From: an uncultured Acidobacteriia bacterium
GTDB lineage: Bacteria; Acidobacteriota; Terriglobia; Bryobacterales; Bryobacteraceae
NCBI GenBank assembly: GCA_903907865.1
Contig: CAIVPR010000069.1
Coordinates: 1-42,868 of the forward strand
Direction: 5' to 3'
Length of the DNA: 42,868 nt
Shown here: positions 27,426 through 36,020 of the stretch, piece by piece
Position numbering within the stretch: the first letter of the stretch is position 1
Layout of the letters: every line of letters starts with the position of its first letter
Made by a program: the position numbers and the translations under genes
The notes under the pieces: generated by a model
The model's database searches: none
What the model was told of the DNA's origin: nothing
What the model saw: only the letters and a program-made list of their open reading frames with translations

Positions 27426-28853
27426 TTAAGGCTTGGCTTGAATTGGAAGGTCGACAGTCAACTGCTGTTTGGTGGTACTGCGCCATTCCTCGATTGGCGG
27501 GGCACCGGTTTTCTCGAAGAAGGATTTTAGGTCGGCCTTGAGGGCCGCCACTTGTTTGGCGTGTTTGGGATCGTCGATGGCGTTGCGTGTTTCTCCGGGA
27601 TCGGCCTCAAGGTCGAAGAACTCGCTCGGGTAGTTCTTGGTGCGCTCCACGTACTTCAGGTTCTGCGTACGGACGCCCCGGACGTATTCGTACTCGAAAT
27701 ACAGTCGATCACGCCACTGCGGCGGCTTCCCCTTCAGGAATCCGGCGTAGCTGCGACCGACGCGGCGCTTGTCGGGCGGAGCGTTGAGGCCGAGGTAGTC
27801 GAGGATTGTCGGAAAGTAGTCGTACGAGGAAACCATCGGGTCCAGCGTTTGGCCCGGACGGATCACCCCCGGATGGTTCCAAATCAACGGCACCCGCAGC
27901 GACTCTTCGTACATATTGAACGGCACCGTGCCGTTGCCCTTGCCCCAAACGCCGTGGTGCCCGGCGTTCCAACCCTGGTCCGCCGTGAAGATGACCAGCG
28001 TGTTCCCGCGCACGCCCATTTCCTCCAGCTTCTTCAGCACGCGGCCCACATTGCGGTCCATGCCCGTGATGAGCGCCGAATACGCCTGCATGCTCTTGGC
28101 GTTGTTGTGGTTGCCGGCGAGTCCGCGGTTCTGCCACGGGTTCATGGGAGTACGCGGGAAGCAAGAGAACTTGCCGCCATCGTAAGGCTTTCGGTACTCC
28201 TCCGGCTGGTAGTCATAGGGCGTATGGGGCGCGTAGAACGGTACCAGCAGATAGAAGGGCTCCCCGGCTTTTTGTTCGGACAGGAAGTCGAGCGCGAAAT
28301 CCGTGACCAGGTCCGTCTTGTAGCCCTTGGTCGGCCGGGTCTCGCCGTTGACCACGAAAGTGGGGTCCTTGTAGGTACCGCCTCCGCCCGGAATGGTGGC
28401 CCAGTAGTCGAAGCCCGCCTGCGCCTTGTCGTCGTTTCCCATGTGCCATTTTCCGCACATTCCCAATTTGTAGCCATTGCGTTTCAGGATCTCGGAATAC
28501 GGGGTAAACCCGGCGTACCAGTTCCGCGATGTGGGGCCGAAGCTATCCTCTGGAACCAGCCAGTCCTGCACGCCGTGATGCGATGGAATGGTGCCTGTGA
28601 GGTACGTGGTGCGGCTGGGCGAACAGACGGGGGTACAAGCGAAAGCGCGGCTAAACTTGGCCCCGCCGACGGCCAATGCGTCAATATTGGGGGTCAGGAT
28701 TTCCGGGCAACCGTAGGCCCCCGTCGCCCAGGCACCGTGGTCGTCGGTCATGAACATGACGACATTGGGCCGGGTCGCAGCGGGTATCGGGGCCACTGCG
28801 GTGGCGGCAAGGAAGGCTCTGCGGGTGAGTGCATTTCCGGTCATTGGGCTCAT
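27426..28853 (-). CDS. Sulfatase, arylsulfatase A family, with Tat-like signal
   Basis: The 475-residue protein removes sulfate esters; the formylglycine motif CSPSRTTYLTG (77-87) is intact, with Cys77 as the residue to be matured. Metal ligands are likely in VVMFMTDDHG (31-40) and TADQGWNAG. An N-terminal LTRRAFLAATAVAPIPAA suggests export by the Tat pathway, so maturation would occur in the cytoplasm before export. Related enzymes act on sulfated polysaccharides, and Acidobacteriota and Planctomycetota carry many. It is divergent from the PAS/GGDEF gene across 109 bp. No second sulfatase or maturase is in the window. Substrate is unknown. Confidence 0.92.
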   Translation of the reverse strand: MSPMTGNALTRRAFLAATAVAPIPAATRPNVVMFMTDDHGAWATGAYGCPEILTPNIDALAVGGAKFSRAFACTPVCSPSRTTYLTGTIPSHHGVQDWLVPEDSFGPTSRNWYAGFTPYSEILKRNGYKLGMCGKWHMGNDDKAQAGFDYWATIPGGGGTYKDPTFVVNGETRPTKGYKTDLVTDFALDFLSEQKAGEPFYLLVPFYAPHTPYDYQPEEYRKPYDGGKFSCFPRTPMNPWQNRGLAGNHNNAKSMQAYSALITGMDRNVGRVLKKLEEMGVRGNTLVIFTADQGWNAGHHGVWGKGNGTVPFNMYEESLRVPLIWNHPGVIRPGQTLDPMVSSYDYFPTILDYLGLNAPPDKRRVGRSYAGFLKGKPPQWRDRLYFEYEYVRGVRTQNLKYVERTKNYPSEFFDLEADPGETRNAIDDPKHAKQVAALKADLKSFFEKTGAPPIEEWRSTTKQQLTVDLPIQAKP

Positions 28854-28962
28854 TATCCGTCAGGCTCCAGCCTGGACCACGTCAACATGCATGGGCCGTA
28901 TTTGCCCTGCACGCGACGCACTCTTGGAACCCCGGCTCGTGCCAGGACTTGTAGTACTATGG

Positions 28963-31038
28963 ATGTTCAACTTGGAGTACCATCTCTTGCAAACGCCACT
29001 GCCACAACTCGTAACCAGCCGTGGCCAGGCGGGCGAGCGGGCAATCCTCAACCAACTGCCCTGCCCTGTGGTGACGACGGACAGCGGCGGTCGGATCATG
29101 TCCTGGAACGTGGCGATGGAGCGGCTGTTCGGCTTCACCGAGCTGGAGGCGATCGGTGATCGGATCACCCGTCTGCTGGGCGAACGGGCGGATTCGCAAA
29201 ACGACGTTTGGTCTCGAATTGCCAGCAGCCCGCGGGATACGGAGCTCCCGATTCGCTGGATGCGACGGAACGGAAGCCCGGTGGACGTTCTGGTTTCGGC
29301 GAACCGGCTCTCCGACGAAGGAGATGGCGACGTCGGCTATGCGTTGGCGGTCCGGCAGTTGCCATTTAAAGAAGGGCCGTTGGCGGCGACGGCAAGTGCC
29401 GATGTCTTCGGCCAGCCCTTGCTCGAGGCCCAGAGCCTTGCAGGGATCGGAAGTTGGGCCTTCGACGCCCGTTCGGGCAGAATCTACTGGTCGGAGGCGA
29501 CCTTCGAGCTTTACGGGATCGACCCTCGGCAGGGCGCACCGAGCTTCGACGAATTGGTGCGGCGCAAGCATCCGGACGACCAAGCCGCATTTCGGGAACT
29601 GGTTTTCGGTGCCATCGAGAATGAGAGGGCGTACAACCTCGACAACCGGGTTGTGCGTCCCGACGGGTCCGTACGCTATGTCCACACGGTCGGCCGCCCG
29701 ATGCGGGACGCCATGGGAAACGTCATAGGCCTTGTGGGCACGGCGCTCGACATCACCGAGCGGAAAATGGCGGAGCTGGCGCTGCGCGAGAGCGAGGAGC
29801 GCTTCCGAACGGCCTTCGAGCGGGCGGCGATCGGGATGGCCTGGATCAATTACCATACGGGTCGTTACCTGCAAGTCAACAAGACATTCTCGGACATCAC
29901 CGGCTATTCGGAGTCCGAGTTGCGGAACCGCACTTTCATGGAAATCTCGCATCCGCCGGATTTGGCCAACTGCCTGGCATTCTCCGACGACGCGGTCCGC
30001 GAAGGCAAGGACGGCTACGCCGCGGAAAAGCGCTACATCCGCAAGGACGGGCGACTGATTTGGACGCGGACGAGCGTCGGACTGGTTCGCGACCAGCACG
30101 GTGCGGTCCAGCACTACATCGCGCTCATCGAGGACATCTCCAACCGCAAGGTATTGGAGGAACGATGGCAACTGGCGCTGGAGGGATCGAACGACGGCTT
30201 GTTCGACTGGGATCTGCGCGACGGCACTGTCTTTTACTCCCCCCGGTGGAAGGAAATGCTCGGATTCGGCCATGACGAGCTCCCGGGCGTCATCAGCACA
30301 TGGGAATCACTGGTCCATCCGGTCGACTTGCCGGGCGCTTGGGCCGGGGTGCAGGCCCATCTCGACGGCAAGACCGCTTATTACTTCTCCGAATACCGCA
30401 TCCGCACCAAGAGCGGGAGCTACAAGTGGATCCTGGCGCGGGGCAAGGCACAGCGCGACGAAAGCGGGAAACCCATCCGCGTGATCGGAGCCCACTCCGA
30501 CATCACGGCGCGCAAGCTGGCGGAAGAGCAACTTCGCTTCAAGGCGGCCCATGACCAATTGACCGGGCTGGCCAACCGCGGCCACTTCCTGGAGAGATTC
30601 GAAAGCATCGTGGATGCGGCACAGACGGACAACACTCCATGCTGCCTGTGCATTTGCGACATTGATCGGTTCAAGGTCGTCAACGACCGCTACGGCCACC
30701 ACGCGGGCGACACGGTCCTGGTCTATTTCGCCAGCCTCCTCCAAGCAGGCAAGGGCGACGGCCAGCTGGTGGGGCGGCTGGGCGGCGACGAATTCCACGT
30801 GATCATGCCGGGAGCGACCCGGACCGAGGCGACGGCAATCATGGAGCGGGTCCGCCAGCGTTTGACGGAGAAGCGGTTCTCGTCTCGAAAGGGCAGCTTT
30901 GCGGTCACCGCAAGCTTCGGCGTGGCGGAACTGGGGCCGGATATGGACGCGGCCGCACTCTCTGAAGCGACCGACCAGGCGCTGTACCATGCCAAGGAGT
31001 TGGGCCGGAATTGCGTTTACGCCAATTCCATCGGGTGA
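28963..31038 (+). CDS. Four-PAS sensor diguanylate cyclase
   Basis: The 691-residue protein has four PAS domains at about 26-130, 152-266, 278-395 and 402-518, each later one ending in a PAC-like DIT/DIS-x-RK segment. A GGDEF domain follows (525-690) with an intact GGDEF at 607-611 and DxLTGLANR at 531-539. It should make cyclic di-GMP from two GTP. The RxxD inhibitory site is absent before GGDEF, so product feedback by that site is unlikely. No transmembrane helix or signal peptide is visible, so it is probably a cytoplasmic sensor. I start at ATG 28963; the open frame runs into the divergent sulfatase gene upstream, which is not credible. Ligands of the PAS domains are unknown. Confidence 0.9.
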   Translation: MFNLEYHLLQTPLPQLVTSRGQAGERAILNQLPCPVVTTDSGGRIMSWNVAMERLFGFTELEAIGDRITRLLGERADSQNDVWSRIASSPRDTELPIRWMRRNGSPVDVLVSANRLSDEGDGDVGYALAVRQLPFKEGPLAATASADVFGQPLLEAQSLAGIGSWAFDARSGRIYWSEATFELYGIDPRQGAPSFDELVRRKHPDDQAAFRELVFGAIENERAYNLDNRVVRPDGSVRYVHTVGRPMRDAMGNVIGLVGTALDITERKMAELALRESEERFRTAFERAAIGMAWINYHTGRYLQVNKTFSDITGYSESELRNRTFMEISHPPDLANCLAFSDDAVREGKDGYAAEKRYIRKDGRLIWTRTSVGLVRDQHGAVQHYIALIEDISNRKVLEERWQLALEGSNDGLFDWDLRDGTVFYSPRWKEMLGFGHDELPGVISTWESLVHPVDLPGAWAGVQAHLDGKTAYYFSEYRIRTKSGSYKWILARGKAQRDESGKPIRVIGAHSDITARKLAEEQLRFKAAHDQLTGLANRGHFLERFESIVDAAQTDNTPCCLCICDIDRFKVVNDRYGHHAGDTVLVYFASLLQAGKGDGQLVGRLGGDEFHVIMPGATRTEATAIMERVRQRLTEKRFSSRKGSFAVTASFGVAELGPDMDAAALSEATDQALYHAKELGRNCVYANSIG

Positions 31039-31070
31039 ACCACCGTCCGACAGCATGGCAGAATTGGGTA

Positions 31071-31751
31071 TTGACCCTACCGCCCGTCTACCCTATCCTT
31101 GACACCGCGACTCTCGAACGGCTCCAAATGCCGGTCCTTTACGCCGTCGAGGCGCTGCTGGAAGGGGGCGCCGAGATCCTCCAATTCCGCCACAAGGGAT
31201 TCTGGGGCCGGGATATCTTCACGTTGGCGCGGGACGTCGCCAGCCTCTGCGGTCAAGCGGGCGTCCCGTATGTGGTCAACGACCGGGCGGACTACGCGGC
31301 GATCCTCGGCGCAGGGCTGCACGTGGGACAGGACGACCTTGCCCCGGCTGACGCCCGGCGTGTGATCGGCGCTGACGCGAGTCTGGGCTTCTCGACCCAC
31401 AACGCGGCACAGATGCGCGCAGCGGCCTCGGAGCCGGTCGACTACGTCGCGTTCGGCCCTGTATTTCCAACAGTTTCCAAAGAGAACCCGGACCCGGTGG
31501 AGGGCGTGGAAGCCTTACGGGAAGTCCGCCAGCTCACTTCGCGGCCCCTTGTGGCCATCGGCGGCATCACCCGCGAGAACGCGTCGTTGTGCTGGTCGGC
31601 GGGGGCCGATTCGGTCGCAATCATCTCCGACCTACTCGCTGCTGTATCCTTTCCTTTATCAGTACCTTTGCAGGACCCCGCCAGGAAGCGGAGTCTTCGG
31701 GATCGAATGGCCGAATGGAAAAAGCTCCAGCCGCAAGGCAAACGGCAGTAA
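31071..31751 (+). CDS. thiE: Thiamine-phosphate synthase-like protein (probable TTG start)
   Basis: The 226-residue TIM-barrel protein matches thiamine-phosphate synthase, which joins the thiazole and pyrimidine halves. Visible are LPPVYPILD, ILQFRHKG, VVNDRADYAAILGAGLHVGQDDL split across two motifs (NDRAD; LHVGQDD), GFSTHN, DYVAFGPVFPT and VAIGGI. The TTG at 31071 gives the usual N-terminus; an ATG at 31011 lies inside the preceding gene. No other thi gene is nearby, and TenI, a ThiE-like protein without synthase activity, remains possible. The 3' end overlaps the first permease by 37 bp, suggesting translational coupling. Confidence 0.78.
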   Translation: MTLPPVYPILDTATLERLQMPVLYAVEALLEGGAEILQFRHKGFWGRDIFTLARDVASLCGQAGVPYVVNDRADYAAILGAGLHVGQDDLAPADARRVIGADASLGFSTHNAAQMRAAASEPVDYVAFGPVFPTVSKENPDPVEGVEALREVRQLTSRPLVAIGGITRENASLCWSAGADSVAIISDLLAAVSFPLSVPLQDPARKRSLRDRMAEWKKLQPQGKRQ

Positions 31752-33133
31752 AGTCTGAGTTCGTCAAAGCCCTCGGCCTGACCGACGCCACCACTCTCGT
31801 GATGGGGTCGATGATCGGCTCGGGCATTTATATCGTCAGCGCGGACGTGGCGCGGCAGGTGAAATCCCCGGCGCTGCTGCTCGCGTGCTGGATCCTCGGG
31901 TCGCTGCTGACCATCATCGCGGCGCTCAGCTACGGCGAACTCGCGGCGGCCATGCCGCACGCGGGCGGCCAGTATGTCTACCTGCGGGAGGCCTTCGGGC
32001 GCCTCTGGGCCTTCCTGTTCGGCTGGACCATGTTCGTGGTCATCCAGACGGGCACCATCGCGGCGGTGGCTGTGGCCTTCGCCAAGTACACCGGCGTCTT
32101 CTTCCCTCAAATCTCGGCCAAGAACTACATCGTCGGGTCGGGCACGGTCGGGCTGACAACCCAACAGCTGCTGGCCATCGCTGTGATCGTGCTGCTGACC
32201 GCCGTCAACACCCGCGGCGTCCGCACCGGGGCGATAGTCCAGAACGTCTTCACCTTCGCCAAGGTGGCGTCGCTGCTATGCCTTGCGGTCCTCGGATTCG
32301 CGCTGGGACGGAATCCGGTCGCCATCGCAGCCAACTTCTCGTCCACCGGCTTCTGGGCTGGCGCGGACTGGAGCTGGGCTGCGGTCGCCGTAGTCGGGAC
32401 CGCCATGGTCGGCCCGCTGTTCTCGTCCGACTCTTGGAACAACGTGACCTTCGCCGCCGCCGAAGTGCGCAACCCGCGGCGGAACCTGCCCCTCGCGCTC
32501 GGCTTGGGCGTCGGCGTCGTTTCGCTCCTCTACCTCGCCTGCAACATGGTGTACCTGTCGGTGCTGACCCTGCCGCAGATCCAGGCAGCCCCCGAGGACC
32601 GGGTCGCCACCGCCGTCGTCTCGGTGATGTTCGGCCCCGCCGCGACTGGCATCATGGCCGCTGCGATCATGGTATCCACCTTCGGCTGCCTGAACGGCAT
32701 CATTCTGTCCGGGGCGCGTGTCTACTTCACGATGGCGCACGACAAGCTGTTCTTCAAGCGCGCGGGCGAGTTGGACCCGAAAACGCATGCGCCGGTCGCG
32801 GCGCTTTCGATGCAATGCGCCTGGTCGGTCCTGTTGACCCTGAGCGGCCAGTACAACGACCTGCTCGATTACGTCATCTTTGCGGTACTCTTGTTCTACA
32901 TCCTCACGATCTGCGGCCTCTTCCGGCTGCGGTCCACGCGTCCGGACCTCGAACGGCCATACCGTGCCGTGGGATATCCTGTCCTGCCTGCCCTCTACGT
33001 CCTGATGGCCGGTCTCATCGAATTCTTTTTGCTGAAGAACAAGCCGGAATTCACAGTCCGGGGCTTGATTCTAGTGCTGCTGGGGGTGCCGGTCTACTTC
33101 CTCTGGCAGCGGAAAGAGGGAAACCAATCTTGA
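31715..33133 (+). CDS. APC-family amino-acid permease 1
   Basis: The 472-residue protein is an inner-membrane transporter of the amino acid-polyamine-organocation family with about twelve hydrophobic segments. TM1 carries the family's unwound substrate-binding stretch GSMIGSGIYIV, and the loop EVRNPRRNLPLAL is typical. The ATG at 31715 is inside the 3' end of the ThiE-like gene. Similarity in style is to LAT/serine-threonine exchangers. Substrate is not determinable. The stop overlaps the start of a second, clearly different permease as TTGA, so both are probably made from one mRNA. Confidence 0.88.
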   Translation: MEKAPAARQTAVKSEFVKALGLTDATTLVMGSMIGSGIYIVSADVARQVKSPALLLACWILGSLLTIIAALSYGELAAAMPHAGGQYVYLREAFGRLWAFLFGWTMFVVIQTGTIAAVAVAFAKYTGVFFPQISAKNYIVGSGTVGLTTQQLLAIAVIVLLTAVNTRGVRTGAIVQNVFTFAKVASLLCLAVLGFALGRNPVAIAANFSSTGFWAGADWSWAAVAVVGTAMVGPLFSSDSWNNVTFAAAEVRNPRRNLPLALGLGVGVVSLLYLACNMVYLSVLTLPQIQAAPEDRVATAVVSVMFGPAATGIMAAAIMVSTFGCLNGIILSGARVYFTMAHDKLFFKRAGELDPKTHAPVAALSMQCAWSVLLTLSGQYNDLLDYVIFAVLLFYILTICGLFRLRSTRPDLERPYRAVGYPVLPALYVLMAGLIEFFLLKNKPEFTVRGLILVLLGVPVYFLWQRKEGNQS

Positions 33134-34551
33134 GTCTATTCGCAACCAAACCCATAGCCCGCATCATGCGGGAGAGCGAGGCTGGCGAGCACCAGTTGAA
33201 ACGGACGCTCGGCCCGGTCCAACTGATCGCGCTCGGCATCGGAGCCATCATCGGAGCGGGCCTGTTCGCGCTCACCCCGAAGGCGGCGCACGACAACGCG
33301 GGTCCCGCCGTAGTATTCTCCTTCATCGTGGCGGCGTTCGGCTGCTGCTTTGCCGGAATGTGCTACAGCGAGTTCGCCACCATGATCCCCATTGCGGGCA
33401 GCGCGTACACTTACGCCTACGCCACCATGGGCGAGCTTTTGGCGTGGATCATCGGCTGGGACCTCGTGCTCGAATACGCCACCGGCGCGGCCACGGTCTC
33501 GGTCAGCTGGTCGAAATACCTTGTCCGACTGTTGCAGCACTTCCAGATCACGCTGCCGCCGGAGTTGACCAAATCCTACTTCGAGGGCGGGTTGGTCAAT
33601 CTGCCCGCCATCTTCATCATCATCGTGGTGTCGCTGGTGCTGATAGTCGGCATACAGGAATCGGCACGGCTCAATGGAATCATCGTGGCCCTGAAGGTGG
33701 CCATCGTGGTCCTGGTCATCGGACTGGGCTTCGGCTACATCAACCAGGCCAACTACGTGCCGTTCATTCCGCCGAACACGGGCGAGTTCGGCCACTACGG
33801 CTGGAGCGGCATCATGCGCGCGGCGGGGGTGATCTTCTTCGCGTACATCGGCTTCGACGCGGTGTCGACGGCGGCGCAGGAGGCGAAGAACCCCAAGCGC
33901 GACATGCCCATCGGCATCATCGGGTCGCTGGCGATCTGTACGCTGCTGTATGTCGGTTTCGCGTACGTGCTGTCGGGCATCGTGAACTACAAAGACATGA
34001 CCGACACCGCGATCTACGAGGCGCTGCACAATATCGGTTATGACTGGCTGGGCACGGGCGTGGTGGTCGGCATCCTCGCCGGCTACACCTCGGTGATCCT
34101 GGTCATGCTGCTGGGCCAGAGCCGCGTGTTCTACTCGATGTCGCGCGACGGGCTGCTGCCGAAGCTCTTCTCCGACGTGCACCCCAAGTTCAAGACTCCG
34201 TGGCGCTGCAACCTTGTGTTCATGGTGTTTGTGAGCGTGTTCTCGGGCTTCGTGCCGCTTTCGAGCCTGGGCGACATGACGAGCATCGGAACACTGCTGG
34301 CGTTCGTGATCGTCTGCGCCGGGGTGATGGTGATGCGGCGGACGCATCCGAATCTCCCGCGGCCCTACAAGACCCCGCTGGTACCGCTGGTTCCGATCCT
34401 CGGAATCGTGGTCTGTTTCGCCATGATGGCGGCTCTGGATATTCTGACTTGGATCCGGCTGGTGGTGTGGTTGGCCATTGGCTTGGCGATCTACTTCTTG
34501 TATAGCCGGAGCCACAGCCATCTTGTGACCGATCCGGAACGCAACCACTAG
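33130..34551 (+). CDS. APC-family amino-acid permease 2 (CAT/YfnA-like, TTG start)
   Basis: The 473-residue transporter has about twelve to thirteen hydrophobic segments. The N-terminal region LKRTLGPVQLIALGIGAIIG is characteristic of cationic-amino-acid-transporter-like permeases, as are FFAYIGFDAVST, AQEAKNPKRDMP and GQSRVFYSMSRDGLLP. The start is a TTG at 33130 whose last bases form the stop of permease 1 (TTGA), giving a product that begins LSLFATKPIARIM. No upstream in-frame ATG is credible, since the frame there is a shadow of permease 1. It ends before a strong hairpin. The two permeases are not close copies, so they probably move different substrates. Confidence 0.9.
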   Translation: MSLFATKPIARIMRESEAGEHQLKRTLGPVQLIALGIGAIIGAGLFALTPKAAHDNAGPAVVFSFIVAAFGCCFAGMCYSEFATMIPIAGSAYTYAYATMGELLAWIIGWDLVLEYATGAATVSVSWSKYLVRLLQHFQITLPPELTKSYFEGGLVNLPAIFIIIVVSLVLIVGIQESARLNGIIVALKVAIVVLVIGLGFGYINQANYVPFIPPNTGEFGHYGWSGIMRAAGVIFFAYIGFDAVSTAAQEAKNPKRDMPIGIIGSLAICTLLYVGFAYVLSGIVNYKDMTDTAIYEALHNIGYDWLGTGVVVGILAGYTSVILVMLLGQSRVFYSMSRDGLLPKLFSDVHPKFKTPWRCNLVFMVFVSVFSGFVPLSSLGDMTSIGTLLAFVIVCAGVMVMRRTHPNLPRPYKTPLVPLVPILGIVVCFAMMAALDILTWIRLVVWLAIGLAIYFLYSRSHSHLVTDPERNH

Positions 34552-34565
34552 CCAGATCCGGGAAA

Positions 34566-34598
34566 GGGGCCTGTGGAGGGATTCATCCCACAGGCCCC
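34566..34598 (+). terminator. Hairpin after permease operon
   Basis: GGGGCCTGTGG and CCACAGGCCCC form an 11-bp stem starting 15 bases after the permease 2 stop. The T tract is poor (ACTCGTTTGGTTT), so it may be a weak terminator or an mRNA-stabilising hairpin between the permeases and the esterase gene. Confidence 0.65.
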
Positions 34599-34640
34599 CA
34601 CTCGTTTGGTTTCCGCGATATAGTGGTGAGGCAAGTTCCG

Positions 34641-36020
34641 ATGCCCTACCAGATCCAGTTTCCCCGAACCCTGCCCGCGCTCTTTCTAACGGCTGCCTTA
34701 GCATTCGGCCAGCGCCCCCAGATTCCTCAACAACTCGCCTTCACGCCGTATCATGCCAGCGGGATCTACGATGTTGGCGAGACGGTCGGCTGGACCGTCG
34801 CTCCAGGGCCTGTGTCGCCCACCTACGCCTACAAGTGGACGATCCGCCGCAATAATGCGGTTGTGCTGAAGGAAGGCAAGCTGGACCTGTCGTCCGGCAA
34901 GGACAAGATTGAGATCACGGGCGACCAGCCGGAAATGCTGTACGTCGCTGTCGAGGCGTATGCGAACCTCGAAGGCACCGCTCCCGTTTCCGCCGCTCCC
35001 GTTTCTGCCGCTCCCGTTTCTGCAGCCCCCACGCCGCCGTACACCGGGGGCAATACAGGTCGCAATAACGGGCTTTACGCGGTCGGGGCAGCCGTGGCAC
35101 CCGCCAAGATCGGCCTCGCGACGCCCCGTCCCGAGGACTTCGATACCTTTTGGGAGGCCAAGCTCGCCGCCCAGTCCAAGATTCCGGTCCACGCGGAACT
35201 CACCCCGGTTTCGACCGACGTGCCCGGCGTCGAACTGAGCATCTTCGTCCTGGACGCGCTTGGATCCAAGACGCATGGCTACGTCGCCAAGCCGGCCAAA
35301 GAGGGCAAGTTCCCCGCCCTGATCCAGTTGCAGTACGCCGGGGTGTACGCCCTCAATGCCAGGGGCAACGCCCAGCGGGCCGCCGAGGGATGGCTGGTGG
35401 TCAACGTCGACTCGCACGACAAACTGCCCTCCGAGCCGTTGGGCGACGTGCCGCGCAACTACGCGACCGTCGGAAACACGGACCGCGACAAGTCCTACTT
35501 CCTTTCGATGTACCTGCGCGACTCGCGCGCGCTCGACTACCTGCTGACCCGCCCGGATTGGGACGGCAAGACCATAGTGCTCACCGGCGGCAGCATGGGC
35601 GGGCAACAGAGCCTGGTGCTGGCCGGACTCCGACCGGAAAAGATCACTGCTGTACTGGTCTGCGTGCCCGCCGGGTCCGACACCAACGGCGACCTCCACG
35701 GGCGCAAGGCCGGCTATCCCAACTGGCCGTCCGACAATCCCGCTGCCATGAACGCGTCGCGCTATTTCGACCCGATCAACTTCGCGTCGCGCATCCAAGC
35801 CCCGGTGATGGCGGGGATGGGGTTCATCGACACGATTTCGCCACCTGCTGGAGTCTGGACGATGCTGAACCAGTTGCGTTCGGCCAAGGAGCCGCTGCCG
35901 ATGATCGAATCCGAGCACGACAACCTGACTCCGGACAAGGGCCGGGGGTGTCCGGCGCGGACGAAGGAAATCCGGGATCTGATTGTGCAGGGCGGCGAGT
36001 ACAAGCCCGGCAGCCGCTAG
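34641..36020 (+). CDS. Secreted alpha/beta-hydrolase, acetyl xylan esterase-like
   Basis: The 459-residue protein has a signal peptide (LPALFLTAALAFG), an N-terminal beta domain (about 30-115), a short repeat linker and an alpha/beta-hydrolase domain of the acetyl xylan esterase/cephalosporin-C deacetylase type. The nucleophile elbow is GGSMGGQ with Ser318; Asp397 in GFIDTISPP and His426 in ESEHDN complete a plausible triad. The linker holds three tandem APVSA units encoded by 15-bp DNA repeats. It should deacetylate polysaccharides or similar esters outside the cytoplasm. The ATG at 34641 is chosen over a GTG at 34623. A minus-strand ORF overlaps it entirely. Confidence 0.85.
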   Translation: MPYQIQFPRTLPALFLTAALAFGQRPQIPQQLAFTPYHASGIYDVGETVGWTVAPGPVSPTYAYKWTIRRNNAVVLKEGKLDLSSGKDKIEITGDQPEMLYVAVEAYANLEGTAPVSAAPVSAAPVSAAPTPPYTGGNTGRNNGLYAVGAAVAPAKIGLATPRPEDFDTFWEAKLAAQSKIPVHAELTPVSTDVPGVELSIFVLDALGSKTHGYVAKPAKEGKFPALIQLQYAGVYALNARGNAQRAAEGWLVVNVDSHDKLPSEPLGDVPRNYATVGNTDRDKSYFLSMYLRDSRALDYLLTRPDWDGKTIVLTGGSMGGQQSLVLAGLRPEKITAVLVCVPAGSDTNGDLHGRKAGYPNWPSDNPAAMNASRYFDPINFASRIQAPVMAGMGFIDTISPPAGVWTMLNQLRSAKEPLPMIESEHDNLTPDKGRGCPARTKEIRDLIVQGGEYKPGSR

